From Flavobacterium sp. AG291 (GTDB taxonomy: Bacteria > Bacteroidota > Bacteroidia > Flavobacteriales > Flavobacteriaceae), in assembly GCF_003350375.1 (NCBI RefSeq), contig NZ_QQAR01000008.1, positions 1-64,000 of the forward strand: a stretch of DNA of 64,000 bases. Reading direction: 5' to 3'. The first letter of the stretch is position 1. Each line of letters opens with the position of its first letter. The notes under the pieces are model-generated. The model ran no database searches and was not told the origin of the DNA. It saw nothing but the letters and a program-made list of their open reading frames with translations. Shown piece after piece: positions 60,084-64,000 of the stretch. The position numbers and the translations under genes are program-made.

Positions 60084-61781
60084 TTAAAAAGCAGTAGTAA
60101 TGTTTAGCGTAAAACCAGTACTCTCAGGTACGAAACGGCATACACCGCCCACACATACAAGTCCGCCACGCTGCCTACCGTAGTTAGCAGCAATACGGGT
60201 AGCTCCTATTCGGTAAGCACCTCCCATATTGTAGTAGTGTGTTTGTTTTTTAGGATCGTCATTACCGTAGTTATAGATATCCCAAACATACAAAGAATAT
60301 TTATCATTCAGGTTAAGTTCTAGTGTACCACCTGCCCAGTTTTTCTTATCGGCATCGGCCCACATATGTTCACCTTCAAGACGGATTGATTTGTTATCAG
60401 CAAAGTTGTAAGTAGCTTCTGCAACAGCAATGTTAGCTCTTACCTTATCACCACCTTCTAACCAGTCTTTGTTGTAGTATTGGTTGATATACTCAAAACC
60501 TGTAAGCCATGTATCAGAAAGCCTCTTTTTCACCTCAAAGTTATAGTCTGAGAAATATTTCTCACCTACACCAAAAAAGCTTGTACTATAATCTGCCGGA
60601 ACGGCTCTGTAACTCCCCGGAAGATTATACCAGCTTGATAAATTCAGGGCAACTTTAGTTCCGTATTTACCTCCTAAAGACGATCCTTTATCAAAGTCGT
60701 AGAAAATATCTATCTGACCCCCGGTCTCACCCGCTTTCATCTTAGTTGGGTCAATAAAGTCTACTTTACTTTGCGCCTGGAAAACATAAATATTAGCCAG
60801 ATTAGAGTGGTGCTGTTTTGTAAGTGCCGGTGTAAAGTTTAGCACCTTGTCGTTAAAGTTAAGACTGGTTGTTTGTAAATCTCCGGTAGCCGTTGGAATT
60901 CTTTCAGAAAGCACTTTAAAGTTCTCAATACGACGGAAAGTTGCATCGATACCAAGTCCTGATTTAGAATATCCGAAATTAAGCAATACCGTATTGCCCG
61001 GTTTTACGAAATCATTCGATATATTATTCTGTGCGTCAAGCACTGCATCATCAATTTTATAATCATACTCCCCTGACACATAAAATGCATCATGAATGAA
61101 ATTAAATCGGAAAGCCGACATGCTCGTTAATGAATGAAAGTTCGGATCCGGTAAATCTACATTTTCGTAACGCCCAACATAACTTAATCCAAATGAAAGG
61201 TCACTTTCCTGAAAGTTTAGCAGCTGGCTTACGTTAAAATCAGAATCAAAGCCATAGATATCGCCATTTGCCACATCGAAACCGCTACGTTGTCTTCCGT
61301 ATAATGCTGTTAATCTTACATTGTCACTTGGGCGGTAAATGATTCTTCCCCCACGAAGTGCAGTATTAATACCTAATGCACGGTCTTCCCATGCACGGAG
61401 CAGCATTCCGCTACCAAACTGCTCATAGAAATAACCAGCAGTAAACTCAAACTTTTCTGTTTTATAGCTTGCGAAATAAATACCAAGATCAGTACCCTTA
61501 AAACCCGGATTGTAGTTTAAAAGCGCATTAGGTTCATAAGCTTCTACCTGAACTCCGGCAGTAAAACCTCCAAGCTGATAATTTACCAACAAGTAATTGT
61601 TAGAACGGAAAGGATCTTCAGGATGGTTAAGCCCTCTCCCTTTATCGTTAAGATACCATTGCGAGTTCGATTCTAAACTTCCGTATATCTTTCCGTAGTT
61701 CTTTTTTTGTATTGTATCATTTTCCTGGGCATAAATAGCACCCGCTGCAAAAGGCAGTAATAGTAGGAATAGCTTTTTCAT
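60084..61781 (-). CDS. DUF6029-type outer-membrane protein
   Basis: The 565-residue protein has a signal peptide (ending AGAIYAQEN) and many amphipathic strands typical of a porin-like barrel (GGFTAGVQVEAYEP, FEFTAGYFYEQFG, DNVRLTALYGRQ), with a C-terminal strand (GFTLNITTAF). It matches DUF6029-type proteins, found with thioredoxin-like genes in Bacteroidetes; function unknown. Near the C terminus two Cys in GGLVCVGGVCRFVPE could form a disulfide, which may relate to the neighbouring thioredoxin gene. It starts three bases after TlpA stops. Confidence 0.78.
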   Translation of the reverse strand: MKKLFLLLLPFAAGAIYAQENDTIQKKNYGKIYGSLESNSQWYLNDKGRGLNHPEDPFRSNNYLLVNYQLGGFTAGVQVEAYEPNALLNYNPGFKGTDLGIYFASYKTEKFEFTAGYFYEQFGSGMLLRAWEDRALGINTALRGGRIIYRPSDNVRLTALYGRQRSGFDVANGDIYGFDSDFNVSQLLNFQESDLSFGLSYVGRYENVDLPDPNFHSLTSMSAFRFNFIHDAFYVSGEYDYKIDDAVLDAQNNISNDFVKPGNTVLLNFGYSKSGLGIDATFRRIENFKVLSERIPTATGDLQTTSLNFNDKVLNFTPALTKQHHSNLANIYVFQAQSKVDFIDPTKMKAGETGGQIDIFYDFDKGSSLGGKYGTKVALNLSSWYNLPGSYRAVPADYSTSFFGVGEKYFSDYNFEVKKRLSDTWLTGFEYINQYYNKDWLEGGDKVRANIAVAEATYNFADNKSIRLEGEHMWADADKKNWAGGTLELNLNDKYSLYVWDIYNYGNDDPKKQTHYYNMGGAYRIGATRIAANYGRQRGGLVCVGGVCRFVPESTGFTLNITTAF

Positions 61782-61784
61782 TAA

Positions 61785-62261
61785 TTACAGCTGCTTCAGT
61801 TTATTATAAAGTTCTTTTTCTGCACCCTGGCTGTAACCATTGTGGATGTAAACTATCTTTTTATTTTTTACCACTACTGTATAAGGAGGATTAGCCACTC
61901 CAAGAGCACGTTTTAAATCCTGATTTGTATCAAGCAGTACTGTATATGGCCATTTTTTACCGTTAAGCAACGGCTTAACACGCTTTTGTGTACGCGTATC
62001 ATCAATAGAAACGGCAATTACCTCCATATTAAGCTCTTTAGTCCATGCTGCATAATTTTCATTTATTGCATCAAGCTCATTAATACAAGGAGCGCACCAT
62101 GTTGCCCAAAAACAAAATACATAAAGCTTATCTTTCTCAGCGAAATCATTTTTAACACTAAGTGTTTTATTATCTAATGACTTAAGTGTTACCGATGGCA
62201 TTTCTTTTTGCGCATAAGCAGAAACTGTAAGAAACAAAAACAGCAGGGCTAATTTTTTCAT
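61785..62261 (-). CDS. TlpA-family thioredoxin-like protein
   Basis: The 159-residue protein has a signal peptide (MKKLALLFLFLTVSAYAQ) and a thioredoxin fold with FWATWCAPC (redox CxxC) and a cis-Pro region (NPPYTVVV). It acts outside the cytoplasm as a disulfide reductase or oxidase. It is followed after three bases by the DUF6029-type barrel, which carries a Cys pair, so it may help that protein fold; this is inference. The start at 62261 begins the signal peptide; 15 codons upstream are not leader-like. Confidence 0.9.
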   Translation of the reverse strand: MKKLALLFLFLTVSAYAQKEMPSVTLKSLDNKTLSVKNDFAEKDKLYVFCFWATWCAPCINELDAINENYAAWTKELNMEVIAVSIDDTRTQKRVKPLLNGKKWPYTVLLDTNQDLKRALGVANPPYTVVVKNKKIVYIHNGYSQGAEKELYNKLKQL

Positions 62262-62464
62262 AATTATAAAGTTTAAATAAAACTGCATTTGCAGTAGCGT
62301 GCGCAATATTAAAAAAAAATTAACATCTAATAGTATGCGTTTTCGTTAAAAACAAAAAAGAACAGCATAAAATTTAAAAAAAGTTGCATTTTTAGCGGTT
62401 AAAAGTCTATCGAACTGGTAGATTATCATGTTTTTTGCCATTTTTTAGATTTTTTTTTACATGA

Positions 62465-62513
62465 TTTGACGAAAAAATTTTGACATGTCATTTTTTTCTA
62501 TAATTTCGTCAAA
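62465..62513. promoter_or_regulatory. Nested inverted repeats in the divergent promoter region
   Basis: TTTGACGAAA (62465-62474) is exactly inverted as TTTCGTCAAA (62504-62513), and between them lies the perfect palindrome TGACATGTCA (62481-62490). The 345-base gap between the TlpA-like gene and the last gene holds this structure and A/T-rich sequence but no ORF. It could bind a regulator acting on both genes. Confidence 0.4.
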
Positions 62514-62606
62514 ATAATTTACATTAGGTTTATATATGCTTAACCCATAACAACTTAATTTAGATTAGAATATAAAAGATAAAATAACAACTATACTATT
62601 TAAACT

Positions 62607-64000
62607 ATGAAAAAAAGACTACTACTTGGCATGATGCTTATGGGTGCCTTTGCTGCAAATGCACAAATCGCAAACGGATCTCCGGCGCCGGAAATTTCAG
62701 GACAGCAAATCCTTTCAATTGTAGGGAATGACATAACTTATGGTGAACAAATTTCACTTCAGGCTTATCTAAATGCTGGAAAAACTGTAGTTGTTGATTT
62801 GTCAGCAGCTTGGTGTGGCCCATGTTGGTCTTTCCACGAGTCTCATACACTAGAAGATCTTTATGCTGCTTACGGACCAAACGGAAGCGATGAGCTTGCT
62901 GTAATATTCGTTGAAGCTGATGACAATACACACATACTTGAATTAGGCGGACAAAGTTTACCTCCAACAGCAGGACAACCTGAACGCGGCCCATCACAAG
63001 GAAACTGGATTGAGGGAACAAATTATCCTATAATCAATAATGATACTGCTGCTGCAGCTTATAATCTTGAAGGTTTTCCATCTCTTTACATAATTACTCC
63101 AAACGGGCAAGATGAACCTGGAACAGTTACTAACCTTGAAAGAGCTTCGTTAGCTACTATGGTTGCAGCTATTAATACTGCAAGAGGTACTGCTATGGTA
63201 GGTGTTGACCATTGGGGCCGAATTGGAGCCGGAGGTGGAAAATACTGTGAATCAGGAGCTACTGTAAGTGCATATGTACAAAGTTACGGACACACTGTAT
63301 CTCATGTAGAAGTACAACTTAAAAAAGATGGGGAAGTAGTAGCAACTCAGCCTTTTGACGTTAACCTGGTTCCTTTTGGAGTAGCTGAAGTAACTTTTGA
63401 TGGTATTATTTCTGAAGAAGGTGCTAACTATCAGGCTATACTTACTCAGGTTAATAATGCTCCGGCAGTTGATACAAACCCTGAAAACAACATCACAGCA
63501 GAATATGATTATGTAACAGGTACTCCGCTTGAATCTACTGATGATATAACTATTACGATTCATACAGATGAGTATCCTAATGAGATGAAACTTTACATCC
63601 TTAGAAACAAACCTCAGGGAGGTTACACTACAGCTGACATAGCATACCAAACACCAAACTACACTAACACACCTACTTATCAGGAAAAAACGTTTACATA
63701 CAATAAAACACTAAGCTCTAATGAGTGTTATACTATCCTCTTAAGTGATGCTTATGGTGATGGTTGGGATGCGAACGAAAATGGTGAAGCTCCAGCACAC
63801 GGCGTAACTATTACAGCTGGAGATGGAACTCTACTGTTTACTCACAATGGTACTTTCCAATACGAGGTTATTAAGGAGACTGCCTTCAAAACAAACGGAA
63901 CTCTTGATAACGAGACTTTCGAAACTAAATCATTAGCTGTATACCCTAACCCTTCTAACGGCATCTTCAATTTTAGCACTGAAGAAACCATCGACGTAAC
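62607..64000 (+). CDS. T9SS-exported thioredoxin-fold protein (incomplete at 3' end)
   Basis: The gene runs off the window; 464 residues are seen. A signal peptide (ending FAANAQ) is followed by a thioredoxin-like domain with AAWCGPCW (Cys70 and Cys73, about 25-195). Then come beta-rich domains (about 195-430) with a Asp/Gly-rich loop LSDAYGDGWDANE. From about residue 443, LAVYPNPSNGIFNF is the start of a type A sorting domain recognised by the type IX secretion system. The protein should be sent to the cell surface or medium. Divergent from the TlpA-like gene; both are extracytoplasmic thioredoxins. Confidence 0.9.
   Translation, partial: MKKRLLLGMMLMGAFAANAQIANGSPAPEISGQQILSIVGNDITYGEQISLQAYLNAGKTVVVDLSAAWCGPCWSFHESHTLEDLYAAYGPNGSDELAVIFVEADDNTHILELGGQSLPPTAGQPERGPSQGNWIEGTNYPIINNDTAAAAYNLEGFPSLYIITPNGQDEPGTVTNLERASLATMVAAINTARGTAMVGVDHWGRIGAGGGKYCESGATVSAYVQSYGHTVSHVEVQLKKDGEVVATQPFDVNLVPFGVAEVTFDGIISEEGANYQAILTQVNNAPAVDTNPENNITAEYDYVTGTPLESTDDITITIHTDEYPNEMKLYILRNKPQGGYTTADIAYQTPNYTNTPTYQEKTFTYNKTLSSNECYTILLSDAYGDGWDANENGEAPAHGVTITAGDGTLLFTHNGTFQYEVIKETAFKTNGTLDNETFETKSLAVYPNPSNGIFNFSTEETIDV

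Noticed and set aside
63252-63650. Minus-strand frame of 132 codons near the window end
   Set aside because: It overlaps the T9SS thioredoxin-fold gene, which has a signal peptide, catalytic motif and sorting domain. The product is Cys/Tyr/Ser-rich nonsense.
1-64000. tRNA, rRNA, insertion sequence or prophage genes
   Set aside because: Intergenic gaps were read on both strands and show no cloverleaf with CCA-type arm, rRNA words, transposase, integrase or phage structural genes.

Overview
The window looks like chromosomal DNA of a low-GC Bacteroidetes, most likely a Flavobacteriaceae (Flavobacterium-like). Signs of this are a SusC/SusD pair, DUF5686 and DUF6029-type outer-membrane proteins, a type IX secretion sorting domain on the last protein, an NrtR-type sugar regulator, promoters carrying the Bacteroidetes -7 element TAnnTTTG, and several hairpin repeat families of the kind scattered through flavobacterial genomes. 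I found no rRNA, tRNA, CRISPR array, transposase or phage gene.

Layout. 0.2-10.2 kb is housekeeping: a thioredoxin-like protein, a patatin, pyrH-frr, a DUF5686 barrel protein, an SMR exporter, asnS, rpoN and a PAP2-like membrane protein. 10.6-14.9 kb holds two parallel Crp modules. Each has a Crp/Fnr regulator followed by an exported enzyme (DJ-1/PfpI type or RidA type), with two CRP-like sites 23 bp apart in front of the enzyme; a barrel protein and an SDR lie next to them. 15.0-18.6 kb is a TetR-controlled ketosynthase/thioesterase/thiolase operon with three matching palindromic operators. 18.8-24.7 kb contains a ribosome-associated factor, a DNA alkylation repair protein, an iron-permease-like protein, a barrel protein, a LytS/LytTR-type two-component pair with LytTR-like boxes in its promoter region, and an unrecognised gene.

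24.7-55.1 kb is a large sugar region. A galactose operon (galM-galK-galT-sodium/sugar symporter, minus strand) diverges from a GntR-type regulator with a LacI-like sensor domain. An NrtR-type regulator then diverges from xylB-xylA-susC-susD-lipoprotein, followed by seven glycoside hydrolases: GH2, GH31, GH97, GH3, GH3, GH43 and GH29. Beta-galactosidase, alpha-xylosidase, beta-glucosidase/xylosidase, arabinofuranosidase-type and fucosidase activities together fit the trimming of xyloglucan oligosaccharides. The xylose genes and the galactose operon would then consume two of the released sugars. No endo-xyloglucanase is visible in the window. Internal terminators divide the locus into several transcription segments.

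55.1-64 kb holds a HAD nucleotidase, a DeoR-type regulator with phased TTGCAATA repeats in its promoter, a secreted-protein gene broken by a one-base frameshift, an AraC regulator, a small secreted protein, a Gfo/Idh/MocA oxidoreductase, a DUF6029 barrel protein, a TlpA-like thioredoxin, and the start of a T9SS-exported thioredoxin-fold protein cut by the window end.
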